This document shows, piece by piece, positions 56,233-64,000 of a stretch of 64,000 nt of DNA. Each line of letters starts with the position of its first letter. Position 1 is the first letter of the stretch. The translations under genes were made by a program, and so were the position numbers. This stretch comes from Paenibacillus sp. BIHB 4019 (GTDB lineage: Bacteria > Bacillota > Bacilli > Paenibacillales > Paenibacillaceae): positions 2,430,001 to 2,494,000 of the forward strand of contig NZ_CP016808.1 of the NCBI RefSeq assembly GCF_002741035.1, read 5' to 3'. The notes under the pieces were generated by a model, which saw only the letters and a program-made list of their open reading frames with translations, searched no databases and was not told the origin of the DNA.

Positions 56233-56743
56233 TTCTGACTCACTTCTATTCAATTTATTCAAACGCTCCATTCCAAAGTTCGCATTTCCATGTACAACTT
56301 CCATTCATTATTGCACTTGCCATAACCGAATGAACTCTCATTGAAAACCAAACTATCAAAGTTAAGTATTGCTTGAATTACTCGTATTGCTAGACTGGGT
56401 GACGGTGCAGCCTTCTCGCTTGCTCATTATGGTGAGTTCCCGCATGTCCGAATGATCCTTGCAATCTCCTTTCCGCTTAAATGGGTGACATGCTTCGCTT
56501 ACGCTACTCCAATGGGCTATCCCCTCTCGTTTAGGATAGGTTCATCATATCTTATTATTTGAAATTTGTAAATATTCAGAATATTACAATTCCTCAATTT
56601 TCGCAAAATGATTACAAAGTCGTGAGCACTTGGATTCAGCTTGCTTTTGGCAATAGGCCATAAGGGCATAGAGGTGGGGTTGACTGATTTTGACAACATA
56701 ATTATACTTAGTCTAAATTGAAAATTGAAGGAATGAAGGCCTT
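56233..56743. other. Gene-poor spacer upstream of the perR-like gene
   Basis: AT-rich ends flank a more GC-rich middle (about 56380-56530). On the minus strand a 27-codon ORF (56362-56445, beginning MRELTIMSKREGCTVTQSSN) has an AAGGAT-type site nine bases upstream. It is too short to support alone. The final 45 bases carry the regulator's own operator-like site. Confidence 0.5.
56700..56718. promoter_or_regulatory. PerR-box-like operator before the Fur/PerR gene
   Basis: AATTATAC-N3-GTCTAAAT. The right arm is identical to the catalase operator at 58098-58116, and 14 of 16 arm bases agree overall. It lies 26 bp upstream of the start codon. Confidence 0.55.
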
Positions 56744-57133
56744 ATGGCAAAACTAAACTTAACGGTTCAGCGCAAAGCGATTTTGGACGTGATCCAGCAA
56801 TCTCACGACCATCCTGCAGCAGCTGATATTATTGAGCGTTTGCGGGGTAAAGGCTTTAACTTTGCTTACGGAACGGTATACAATTCGCTTCGTTATTTAA
56901 CCGATGCAGGGGTGATCCGCGAGCTCAAGCTTGGTGAGGCTGTTAGCCGTTATGATGGGCGTACGGAAGAGCACCAGCATGTCATGTGCAGCAAATGCGG
57001 GCGTATTGAAGAAGTGATGATTGAGGTGCCGCAGGAATGGACGCGCCAAGTTGCGGAGGAAACGAGGTTCATTATTCACCATTCACATATTGTATTAGAG
57101 GGGGTTTGCGAGTCATGCGCGAGCCAATCGTAA
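56744..57133 (+). CDS. perR: Fur-family regulator, PerR-like
   Basis: 129 residues, short and without an N-terminal extension. Winged helix at about 5-70 with FAYGTVYNSLRYLTDAG. Likely regulatory-metal ligands are His23, Asp71, His77 and His79; the structural zinc site is Cys82/Cys85 and Cys122/Cys125. The position aligned with B. subtilis PerR Asp104 (numbering from memory) is Glu90, a change reported to make PerR insensitive to H2O2. ATG 56744 follows GAAGG. The neighbouring catalase and shared operator suggest a peroxide-stress role. Confidence 0.88.
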   Translation: MAKLNLTVQRKAILDVIQQSHDHPAAADIIERLRGKGFNFAYGTVYNSLRYLTDAGVIRELKLGEAVSRYDGRTEEHQHVMCSKCGRIEEVMIEVPQEWTRQVAEETRFIIHHSHIVLEGVCESCASQS

Positions 57134-57963
57134 CGAATGAGGACAAACCAGCTTTAAATGGAAATAAGCTTGCCGGGCTGAATCAGGATAGCTTTGAGCC
57201 GGGTTTCACGGAGCAGGCGGACACAAATATCTTGCTGGAAGGTGCAGTCTGTTCCATGACGAAGCGTGTTATGGTTGTCAGTCCGTTCCCCCAGCGGGTG
57301 CATAGCCTTCTGCAGCTGCTTGCCGCAGATTGCTTTGATCTATTTACGCTGCATGATTTGAATAAAGCGTTCGTGCACAGCTTGCAGCCCGAGCTGCTAA
57401 TCTATGATGCGACGCCGTATATCCAAGGCCACACGGATGCGGTAGAAGCGCTGCAGGCTGCTTTGCAGCACACGGCCCATCTTAAGGGAGTGCCGATTTT
57501 GTTCCTCGCAGGCGCTTCGGCGGGGGTGATCCGCCATCTGCTGCCTGATGCCGCTGCTATGATTGAATGGCCAGCAGCGCCGCAGGAGGCCGTTAACCAA
57601 ATCAACCGCATGATGGAGCAGCAGCCGCAATCGAGCCCAGTGGTCGTATCCGGCTACCATTATAAAGATTTGACGGTCGACCTGAAAAGAATGGCTGTGT
57701 ACCGCGGCGAGCAGCGCATTGATCTGACTAAGACGGAATACGATCTGCTGCTCATGTTTATTACGTCCGACGGCTCCGTGCTCTCGCGCGAGACGATGTT
57801 CGATTCCGTATGGGGCAGCCAGTTTCTCGGCGGCAGCAACGTAGTAGATGTGCATATTAAGTCGCTCCGCAAGAAGCTGAAAGACAGCGCAGTAGCGCCG
57901 AAATATATCGTGACGGTGCGCGGCGCGGGCTATCGGCTGGCGGATGAGGCAGTATCATCGTAA
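57115..57963 (+). CDS. Atypical OmpR-type response regulator
   Basis: 282 residues from ATG 57115, ten bases after GAGGGGG and inside the last codons of perR. The N-terminal ~45 residues are unlike other regulators. A receiver-like domain follows (about 48-165), in which the acidic pair is replaced (VMVVSPFP), an Asp remains in LLIYDATPY, and the usual Lys is Trp (MIEWPAAP). So phosphorylation control is doubtful. The C-terminal winged helix is complete (about 180-278): LTKTEYDLLLMFI, VLSRETMFDSVWG and VDVHIKSLRKKL, ending IVTVRGAGYRL. No kinase gene is nearby. Placed between perR and catalase. Confidence 0.85.
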   Translation: MREPIVTNEDKPALNGNKLAGLNQDSFEPGFTEQADTNILLEGAVCSMTKRVMVVSPFPQRVHSLLQLLAADCFDLFTLHDLNKAFVHSLQPELLIYDATPYIQGHTDAVEALQAALQHTAHLKGVPILFLAGASAGVIRHLLPDAAAMIEWPAAPQEAVNQINRMMEQQPQSSPVVVSGYHYKDLTVDLKRMAVYRGEQRIDLTKTEYDLLLMFITSDGSVLSRETMFDSVWGSQFLGGSNVVDVHIKSLRKKLKDSAVAPKYIVTVRGAGYRLADEAVSS

Positions 57964-57965
57964 TG

Positions 57966-58009
57966 AAAATACCACTGGGGGTATAGCAGCCTTCAGTGGT
58001 ATTTTTTTA
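57966..58009 (+). terminator. Intrinsic terminator of the perR-regulator pair
   Basis: AAATACCACTG (57967-57977) pairs with CAGTGGTATTT (57994-58004), followed by seven T. Confidence 0.92.
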
Positions 58010-58057
58010 TATGAAATGGTGTTCATCCGATCTTCATCATACGTTCATCTAATATTC

Positions 58058-58116
58058 ATGACAGGCATCGTTTGGCCTCGCTATAATAAGGGTAAATATT
58101 TAGACCAAGTCTAAAT
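58058..58116 (+). promoter_or_regulatory. Catalase promoter with PerR-like palindromic operator
   Basis: ATGACA (58058-58063), 18-base spacer and TATAAT (58082-58087). The palindrome ATTTAGAC-CAA-GTCTAAAT (58098-58116) lies just after the predicted start point, a classic repressor position. Confidence 0.7.
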
Positions 58117-58136
58117 CCAACTCGGAGGTAATAACG

Positions 58137-59636
58137 ATGACCAATAAGACGAATGTAACGAATACGAATCATCAATCTAATGCGAACTACATGACGACCA
58201 ATCAAGGCGCGCCTGTTACTGATAACCAAAATTCACGCACGGCCGGGCAGCGCGGCCCTACGCTGCTGGAGGACTATCATCTGCTGGAGAAGCTGGCGCA
58301 TTTTGACCGCGAGCGTATTCCAGAGCGGGTTGTCCATGCCAGAGGCGCTGGCGCGCATGGCGTATTCCGCGTAGAGAACAGCATGGCTGCTCATACGAAA
58401 GCTCATTTCTTGCAGGAGGCGGGAGTGGAGACGCCGGTATTTGTCCGGTTTTCGACCGTCATTCATGGAACGGGTTCACCTGAGACGGCGCGTGATCCGC
58501 GCGGCTTTGCGGTGAAGTTTTATACGCAAGAGGGCAATATGGACATTGTGGGCAACCATCTTCCGGTATTCTTTATTCGCGATGCGATGAAATTTCCGGA
58601 TATGGTGCATTCACTGAAGCCGTCGCCGCAGACGAATGTGCAGGAGCCTGGCCGCTATTGGGATTTTATGACGCTGTCGCCGGAATCGACGCATATGCTG
58701 ACATGGCTGTTTTCCGACGATGGCACGCCTGCCACCTACCGTGAAATGGACGGCTTTGGCGTGCATGCGTTCAAGTGGATTAATGCCGAAGGCAAGCTGA
58801 CCTACGTGAAATACCACTGGAAATCGAAGCAGGGGGTGCGCAATTTCACCGCTGAGGAGGCTTCGGAGATGCAAGGGCGCGATTTTAACCATGCGACAAG
58901 GGATTTGCACGATTCCATTGCAAAAGGAGATTTCCCGGAATGGGATTTGCATGTGCAGCTGCTGCCTCCTGAGCATATGGAGCGCTACTCCTTTGATCCG
59001 CTCGATCCGACCAAGACGTGGCCGGAGGATATGTATCCGCTGCATAAAGTCGGCACGATGACGCTTGATCGCAACCCGGAAAATTATTTTGCCGAGGTAG
59101 AGCAGTCGGCATTCTCGCCGAGCGCTTTGGTGCCGGGCATTGAGCCGTCGGAGGACAAATTGCTGCAAGGCCGCTTATTTTCCTATCCGGATACGCAGCG
59201 TTACCGTCTGGGCGCGAATTATTTGCATATTCCAGTCAACTGCCCGTATGCGCCTGCCCGCAACCATCAGCGTGACGGAGCGATGACGATGAAAGCCGAT
59301 TCCTCCAGCGTCAATTATGAGCCGAACAGCTTGAGCACAAGCCCGCAGGAAGCTGGGCAGGACCACGCTGACCATGCAGTTCCTGTTCATGGCTTTGCCG
59401 GACGCCAGAAAATCGATAAAACCGACGATTTTACGCAGGCAGGCGAACGTTATCTTTCCCTTGCGGGACCACAGCAGGACAACTTGGTGAAAAATTTGAT
59501 TAATGATTTGGGGCAGACGAACGCGGATATTCAGCTGCGCGCCATTTGCAACTTTTTCCGGGCCAACGTGGAGCTGGGGATGAGACTGTCCGAGGGGCTG
59601 GGCGTAGATATTCGCAAGCATATGCCGCAGCGTTAA
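58137..59636 (+). CDS. katA: Monofunctional heme catalase
   Basis: 499 residues, small-subunit type. Catalytic His67 in ERIPERVVHARGAGAHGVF, with the distal Asn in DIVGNHLPVFFIRDAMKFPD. Proximal heme Tyr is in RLFSYPDTQRYRLGANYLH. A short Asn/Thr-rich N-terminal extension (about 1-30) is not conserved. ATG 58137 follows GGAGG. It converts H2O2 to water and oxygen. The operator in its promoter matches the site before the perR-like gene, so it is likely a target of that regulator. Confidence 0.96.
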   Translation: MTNKTNVTNTNHQSNANYMTTNQGAPVTDNQNSRTAGQRGPTLLEDYHLLEKLAHFDRERIPERVVHARGAGAHGVFRVENSMAAHTKAHFLQEAGVETPVFVRFSTVIHGTGSPETARDPRGFAVKFYTQEGNMDIVGNHLPVFFIRDAMKFPDMVHSLKPSPQTNVQEPGRYWDFMTLSPESTHMLTWLFSDDGTPATYREMDGFGVHAFKWINAEGKLTYVKYHWKSKQGVRNFTAEEASEMQGRDFNHATRDLHDSIAKGDFPEWDLHVQLLPPEHMERYSFDPLDPTKTWPEDMYPLHKVGTMTLDRNPENYFAEVEQSAFSPSALVPGIEPSEDKLLQGRLFSYPDTQRYRLGANYLHIPVNCPYAPARNHQRDGAMTMKADSSSVNYEPNSLSTSPQEAGQDHADHAVPVHGFAGRQKIDKTDDFTQAGERYLSLAGPQQDNLVKNLINDLGQTNADIQLRAICNFFRANVELGMRLSEGLGVDIRKHMPQR

Positions 59637-59720
59637 GACGACTCAAGGTACAGCGGAAAAAGATGCTTTTATATGGAATAGAAGAATGAAGCAGCAGACA
59701 AATGGCAGAAAAACGGCCAG

Positions 59721-59768
59721 AAAAACAGGCGGATACCCTAATCAATGGGGGCTCCGCCTGTTTGCTTT
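59721..59768 (+). terminator. Intrinsic terminator of katA
   Basis: AAACAGGCGGA (59723-59733) pairs with TCCGCCTGTTT (59753-59763), then a T-rich tail. Confidence 0.88.
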
Positions 59769-60031
59769 TATTTATTTTTCTCCTGCATCAAGCAGTCGGG
59801 GAATGCTAGTAAACAGCAGCCTTCTCCTGATCGCTATCGGGAAAAGGCTCGTTGATTGGAGTAGACGGGTTTTTTATGAGTGGGCCACTAAGGAGCAATG
59901 CTGCCATCGCGAAGGGGCGGAAATCAAAATGCCTATTTTCACAAACTTTATAAAGGTGTTGTAATATATGCGTTTTATGGTTAATATTGTTTCGAAAATG
60001 GCGATTATAAAAGAACGGGATGTGAACAGCG
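59769..60031 (+). other. Spacer upstream of the fused permease gene
   Basis: No supported gene. A possible promoter is TTCACA with TAATAT 18 bases later (about 59938-59967). A small hairpin (AGCCTT...AAGGCT) lies near 59819-59851. Confidence 0.4.
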
Positions 60032-61618
60032 ATGAGTACTGAGAACCCGTATGCCGGGCATGTAGTTTCAAACAAGAATGATAGCGTGACTACAGGATCA
60101 AAGGTTTATACTTTAGTATCCTTGATTGTTTTGGGTATCGGTTTATTGATGGCATTGGTTGGCTTTGGGAAAGAAATCATGATGAGCATGAAGGATTATA
60201 AACCGTTTGCTGGCATGGCGGACTCGGCTTGGGTGGGGCTTCAACATTTGCGAGCTTTAATGGAATCATCTGAGTTTATGCATGTCGTAGGCAACACAAT
60301 CACCTTTAACCTGAAGTTTGCAGGCCTCGTATTTGTGCTTGGGGCACTAGCGGGGTATGCTCTGCATGTCCTGCCTTCCAAGGTGCGGCAGGGAGTCGTT
60401 TTGCTGGGAGCCTTGATTGTTTTTGTGCCTGCTAGCGTCTACAGCCATTGGTGGATGTATGTGCTAGGCAGCGAGCCTTTTTTGCAGGAATCGGTAATGA
60501 GCATCCTGCATCCGCTGCTCAGCGCTTTGAAATATGCGGGTATACCTATCGCTATCATCTTTGCTGCGGGTGAGGGCCGGAGCCGCAGGGATGCTTGGCT
60601 GCCAGTCAAAGGGGCAGGCCTGTTTGCCCTCTCATCGCTTGCCTTTATGGGCAGCGGTTTGTTTTCCATGACCTTTCTGTTGTCGAATCCGGTGACTATG
60701 GGCTCAACGGATGTGTTGGACACGTATATATTAAGATCAGGACTGATGCAGGCCAACTTCAGTTCCAGCGCCGCCGCCAATGTGCTGCAAATGCTGCTGT
60801 CGGCCGTGTCTTTGCTGCTCCTGTTCATTCCGCTGCGCCTGCTTTACAAGGTGACTTTCCGCGGAGAACGAGAGCTAGAGAAAACGGTAGGTTATGCGGG
60901 ACGCGCCATTACAGCAGCAGTGGTTTTTGCACTATTTACAATTATTTATTTTCTGCCTTACTGGGTGGAAGGCGGCTCGTTTGAGCCATTGCCAGCGCAG
61001 GGATGGCCGTCTTTTGGCTCCTCTATTTTGTTATATTTCCTCATTTCGCTGGCAGGAGCAATTCCGGCGGTCGTGATTGCAATGGCGATGGCTGGGGCCT
61101 TTAGATCCAAGCAAAAAATAATCGTGTGGTCAGCTTCTATTGCCCTTTCAATTATTACCCTGTTAACTATTCAACCGTTTAAAATATCCAATTATATGAC
61201 CATTCGAGAGATGGGAATGTTAAATACGTTGTTTGCCGTTGTAACAGTCACCAGCTTCTCGGCAGCGGCAGTTTGGGCGGTCGCCGCTGTGCTGCGGCTG
61301 GAAGCCAAGCTGTCTATTCTCACGCTGCTGTCCGTTGCAGGCGGCATGCTGCTGCTTCAAACAGCGCTGAATTATGGCAACTTCGTGCCTTCCTATCTGT
61401 ACATTACAGATACTCATCGGTCGCCTGTAATGATGTTTATGCAAATGACACGAAGCGCAGAGATAATCAGCCAATCAGGAGAGGCAGTCATGAGGACAAT
61501 TGGGGGGCTGTACGGCTATTGGATTGCCCTGCCGCCATTGCTCCTGTATGTGGCCGCGCATATGTTCCTTCCCAAACGGCAGCTGCTGCTCATTTTGTCA
61601 GGCGGATTTAAAAAATAG
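60032..61618 (+). CDS. Fused LplB/LplC-like ABC permease protein without EAA loops
   Basis: 528 residues. Residues ~35-275 follow the LplB/YteP permease pattern: YKPFAGMADSAWVGLQHLRA, the EFMHVVGNTITFNL segment, and TDVLDTYILRSGLMQANFSS near the end of that half. Residues ~290-528 follow the LplC/YtcP pattern: MGMLNTLFAVVTVTSFSAA and LNYGNFVPSYLYITD. The cytoplasmic EAA motifs that contact the ATPase are not recognisable in either half, and no binding protein or ATPase gene is adjacent. ATG 60032 has only a weak site (GGGATGTG). Either a degenerate or a repurposed transporter. Confidence 0.75.
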   Translation: MSTENPYAGHVVSNKNDSVTTGSKVYTLVSLIVLGIGLLMALVGFGKEIMMSMKDYKPFAGMADSAWVGLQHLRALMESSEFMHVVGNTITFNLKFAGLVFVLGALAGYALHVLPSKVRQGVVLLGALIVFVPASVYSHWWMYVLGSEPFLQESVMSILHPLLSALKYAGIPIAIIFAAGEGRSRRDAWLPVKGAGLFALSSLAFMGSGLFSMTFLLSNPVTMGSTDVLDTYILRSGLMQANFSSSAAANVLQMLLSAVSLLLLFIPLRLLYKVTFRGERELEKTVGYAGRAITAAVVFALFTIIYFLPYWVEGGSFEPLPAQGWPSFGSSILLYFLISLAGAIPAVVIAMAMAGAFRSKQKIIVWSASIALSIITLLTIQPFKISNYMTIREMGMLNTLFAVVTVTSFSAAAVWAVAAVLRLEAKLSILTLLSVAGGMLLLQTALNYGNFVPSYLYITDTHRSPVMMFMQMTRSAEIISQSGEAVMRTIGGLYGYWIALPPLLLYVAAHMFLPKRQLLLILSGGFKK

Positions 61619-61666
61619 AAGCAACTGTGAACGATTTTATCAAATAGGCAAACCTGGCTGAAAATA

Positions 61667-61712
61667 AAGCAAAGAAGGCGAGCGGAGATTACTCCGCTCG
61701 CCTTCTTTGCCC
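61667..61712. terminator. Very strong bidirectional terminator
   Basis: Perfect 19-base arms (61669-61687, 61692-61710) around an ATTA loop, between convergent genes. Confidence 0.93.
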
Positions 61713-61724
61713 TTGCTTGCGGCT

Positions 61725-63575
61725 CTAGCCGCTGCGCTGGAATTGGCTCATATAAAGCTCATAGTAGAAGCCTTTCTGTTCTAACAGCTCGCCATGCGTG
61801 CCGCGCTCTTTAATGCCGCCGTCGGCAATGACGAGAATTTGATCCGCCTGGCGAATCGTGCTGAGACGGTGGGCGATCACAAAGCTGGTACGCCCCTCCA
61901 TCAGCTTGCGCATGGCGGCTTGAATATGCATTTCCGTCCGCGTATCAATGCTGCTTGTCGCCTCATCCAGTATGAGGATGGACGGATCGGCAAGCACGGC
62001 GCGGGCGATCGTAAGCAGCTGCCGCTGCCCTTGGCTGAGGTTGCCGCCACCAGCGGTAAGCGGCGTATCATAGCCCTCAGGCAGCTTGCTGATAAAGCTG
62101 TGGGCGTTCGCCAGCCGCGCCGCCTGCTCAATTTCCGCATCGGTGGCATCAAGCCGTCCGTAGCGCAGGTTCTCACGCACCGTATCGGAGAATACGTAAG
62201 CGTCCTGGAGCACAATGCCGAGCTGGCGGCGCAGACTATTGCGGTCCAGCTCGCGAATATTGGCATCATCGATTGTAATTTTGCCTTGGTCAATATCATA
62301 AAAGCGCGTTAGCAAATTAATGATCGTTGTTTTTCCGGCTCCGGTCGGACCAACGAGAGCGATCATCTGTCCAGGCTTGGCCTCGAGCGATACATGGTTC
62401 AAGATTGGATGGCCTTCGCGGTAGCTGAACGATACGTCATCAAAGCGGACATGGCCGCTGCATGCTTCAAGCTGCTTCGTGCCGTCTCCCTCGTACTCCG
62501 TATCGGTATCGATCAGCTCAAATACGCGCTCGGCGCTCGCCACAGCAGATTGCAGCAAGTTAAACTGATTCGCAAGCTCGTTCAAAGGGCGCTGGAATTG
62601 CTTTGAGTAGTTCAGGAAGCTGACAATGATGCCGACGGTCGTCCAGTCATGCAGCGCCATAAAGCCGCCAACGGCAGCGATAAGGGCGAAGCTGAGATTG
62701 TTCATGACGTTCATGAATGGGCCGATTGTTCCTGAATAAATTTGCGCTTGAATGCTCGCATTCGTCAGCTCGCCGTTCATTTTATCGAATTGCTCCGCAG
62801 CCCGCTGCTCGCGGCGGTACACCTGCACGACCTTTTGCCCAGCGACCGTTTCCTCAATAAAGCCATTCAGCTCGCCCAAATGCTGCTGCTGCTTGGAGAA
62901 GAAACGGCGGGTGAAGCCCGCCACCTTCTTAGTGAATAGCAGCACGAACGGTATCGTTACCATGCTAAGCAGTGTCAGCCATAGATTGAGCGACAGCATA
63001 ATGGCGAGTGATCCGGCAAGCATGATGACGCTGGATAACAGCTGCGTGACGCTTTGGCTGAGCGTGCTGGACACATTTTCAATATCGTTCGTTGTCCGGC
63101 TCATCAGCTCGCCGTTTGTCTTGCCGTCGAAGAAGCGAAGCGGCAGCAGCTGCAATCGGCCGAATAGGTCGCGGCGCATGTCCAGCACCGTATTTTGGGA
63201 TGCGCTTACCACCAGCTTCTGCTGGAGCCAAGTCAGAATGGAGCTGCCTGCATATACAGCAAGCAGCAGGAAGCATAGCGACAGCAGCCCGTCATAGCTG
63301 CGCGGAATGATGTATTGATCGATGGCGTGGCCAATTAGATACGGCGCGGCGAGCGACAGCAGCGTTGCGCCTATCGTAGCAAGCAGCACGCTTATTAACG
63401 TTGTGCGGTAATGGCTCAAGTAGTTCCAAATACGGCGCAGCGTCTGAAGTGTATTTTTGGGCTTGGCTTTTGCAGTTGGGATGCCCGGAGGACCGCCGCG
63501 CATTCCAAGGTTCGGCAGAGCCGGCGCTGACGCCGGCGGGCGCTCGCTAGGAGAGAAATGCTTAGAATCAGCCAT
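61725..63575 (-). CDS. ABC exporter half-transporter (YfiC/LmrA type)
   Basis: 616 residues from ATG 63575, ten bases after AAGGAGG; a longer frame to 63731 has no site. A Pro-rich N-terminal tail (about 1-40), six membrane helices (about 55-340) and a complete ATPase: Walker A GPTGAGKTT, VLQDAYVF, signature LSQGQRQ (a common LSGGQ variant), ILILDEATSSID and the AHRLSTIR switch His. The start overlaps the upstream ABC gene by eight bases, so the two form a heterodimeric exporter pair. Substrate unknown. Confidence 0.94.
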   Translation of the reverse strand: MADSKHFSPSERPPASAPALPNLGMRGGPPGIPTAKAKPKNTLQTLRRIWNYLSHYRTTLISVLLATIGATLLSLAAPYLIGHAIDQYIIPRSYDGLLSLCFLLLAVYAGSSILTWLQQKLVVSASQNTVLDMRRDLFGRLQLLPLRFFDGKTNGELMSRTTNDIENVSSTLSQSVTQLLSSVIMLAGSLAIMLSLNLWLTLLSMVTIPFVLLFTKKVAGFTRRFFSKQQQHLGELNGFIEETVAGQKVVQVYRREQRAAEQFDKMNGELTNASIQAQIYSGTIGPFMNVMNNLSFALIAAVGGFMALHDWTTVGIIVSFLNYSKQFQRPLNELANQFNLLQSAVASAERVFELIDTDTEYEGDGTKQLEACSGHVRFDDVSFSYREGHPILNHVSLEAKPGQMIALVGPTGAGKTTIINLLTRFYDIDQGKITIDDANIRELDRNSLRRQLGIVLQDAYVFSDTVRENLRYGRLDATDAEIEQAARLANAHSFISKLPEGYDTPLTAGGGNLSQGQRQLLTIARAVLADPSILILDEATSSIDTRTEMHIQAAMRKLMEGRTSFVIAHRLSTIRQADQILVIADGGIKERGTHGELLEQKGFYYELYMSQFQRSG

Positions 63576-64000
63576 GAACGGTCGCCTCCTTGCCAGCCTG
63601 CGACTGGTAAATTTCTTGATAAAGCTCTGAGGAGCGCAGCAGCTCGTCATGAGTGCCCTCTGCGGCAATTTGCCCCTCATCGAGCACAATAATATGATCG
63701 GCGTCGATGACGGAGGAAATGCGCTGCGCAATCATAATGCTGGTGCGTCCGTGCATCAGCTGCCTCAGCGCCGCTTGGATCTGCGCCTCCGTTCTCATGT
63801 CGATGGCGCTCGTGCTGTCATCGAGAATGAGCACCGATGGCTGGAGCAGCAGCGCACGAGCGATCGACAGCCGCTGCTTCTGCCCGCCGGACAAATTGAC
63901 GCCGCGCTGGCCAAGCTGCGTGTCGTACCCTTCGGGAAGGCGGGCAATAAAATCATGCGCCGCCGCGGCCTTGGCGGCGGCAAGCATTTCGGCTTCGGTG
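63568..64000 (-). CDS. ABC exporter half-transporter, C-terminal ATPase part (5' end outside the window)
   Basis: The visible 139 residues plus in-frame upstream codons (…TEAEMLAAAKAAA) cover the end of an ATPase domain: LPEGYDTQLGQRGVNLSGGQ with a canonical signature, VLILDDSTSAIDMRTE (Asp-Asp in place of the usual catalytic Asp-Glu) and AQRISSVIDADHI (Gln-Arg where AHR is usual; the switch His is replaced). This suggests a degenerate catalytic site, typical of one member of a heterodimeric exporter. Overlaps the partner gene downstream. Confidence 0.88.
   Translation of the reverse strand, partial: TEAEMLAAAKAAAAHDFIARLPEGYDTQLGQRGVNLSGGQKQRLSIARALLLQPSVLILDDSTSAIDMRTEAQIQAALRQLMHGRTSIMIAQRISSVIDADHIIVLDEGQIAAEGTHDELLRSSELYQEIYQSQAGKEATVHG

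Noticed and set aside
59686..59964. 92-codon ORF after catalase
   Set aside because: It runs through the katA terminator hairpin and has no family features.

Overview
The window looks like a chromosomal segment of a spore-forming Bacillales bacterium, most likely Paenibacillus or a close relative. This rests on strong AGGAGG-type ribosome sites, GTG/TTG starts, an SLH-anchored surface protein, YesM/YesN-type two-component genes, a ywrABCD-type gene order as I recall it from Bacillus subtilis, a CotH-family protein and ydaO-type c-di-AMP riboswitches. No rRNA, tRNA, CRISPR array, insertion sequence or prophage was recognised. Both edges cut through ABC exporter genes.

Layout: 1-7.0 kb holds the end of an ABC exporter, a secreted Gly-rich protein, and a marR-mmpL drug/lipid export operon with a palindromic operator. 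7.2-14.0 kb holds a ~1,700-residue S-layer-type adhesin built from cadherin-like repeats, then three tandem phage-tail-collar (Mdp-like) genes. 14.1-19.8 kb holds two half-size ChrA chromate transporters and an Lrp regulator, divergent from a GGT-like, amidase and FAH-family operon. 20-24.7 kb holds a CotH/copper-amine-oxidase-domain protein and two unknown membrane proteins. 24.8-27.5 kb holds a formate/nitrite-family channel plus lactate dehydrogenase behind a Rex-like site, and a PL3 pectate lyase.

27.7-35.4 kb is the most unusual region. A complete kdp potassium-pump operon on the minus strand contains two very small membrane ORFs (one is kdpF), kdpA, kdpB, kdpC and a KdpD-like protein that is an internal tandem duplication of the sensor half with no histidine kinase. 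There is no kdpE. Upstream lie two consecutive ydaO-type c-di-AMP aptamers, each followed by its own terminator, and above them a repeated AT-rich element that also occurs near position 2040.

35.9-44.3 kb is a sugar regulon: YesN regulator, YesM kinase, lipoprotein sensor, then MglB-MglA-MglC. 44.6-48.3 kb has a Ser/Gly-rich secreted protein, ApbE, a ferric-reductase-like heme protein, asparaginase and a BCP-type peroxiredoxin. 48.4-56.2 kb has an LTA-synthase family enzyme, a VanY-type carboxypeptidase, a nucleoside hydrolase, a long palindromic element, a dGTPase-family hydrolase and cardiolipin synthase. 56.7-59.6 kb is a peroxide module: a Fur/PerR regulator, an atypical response regulator and catalase, with a shared operator. 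60.0-61.6 kb encodes a fused LplB/LplC-like permease. Two ABC exporter halves end the window on the minus strand.
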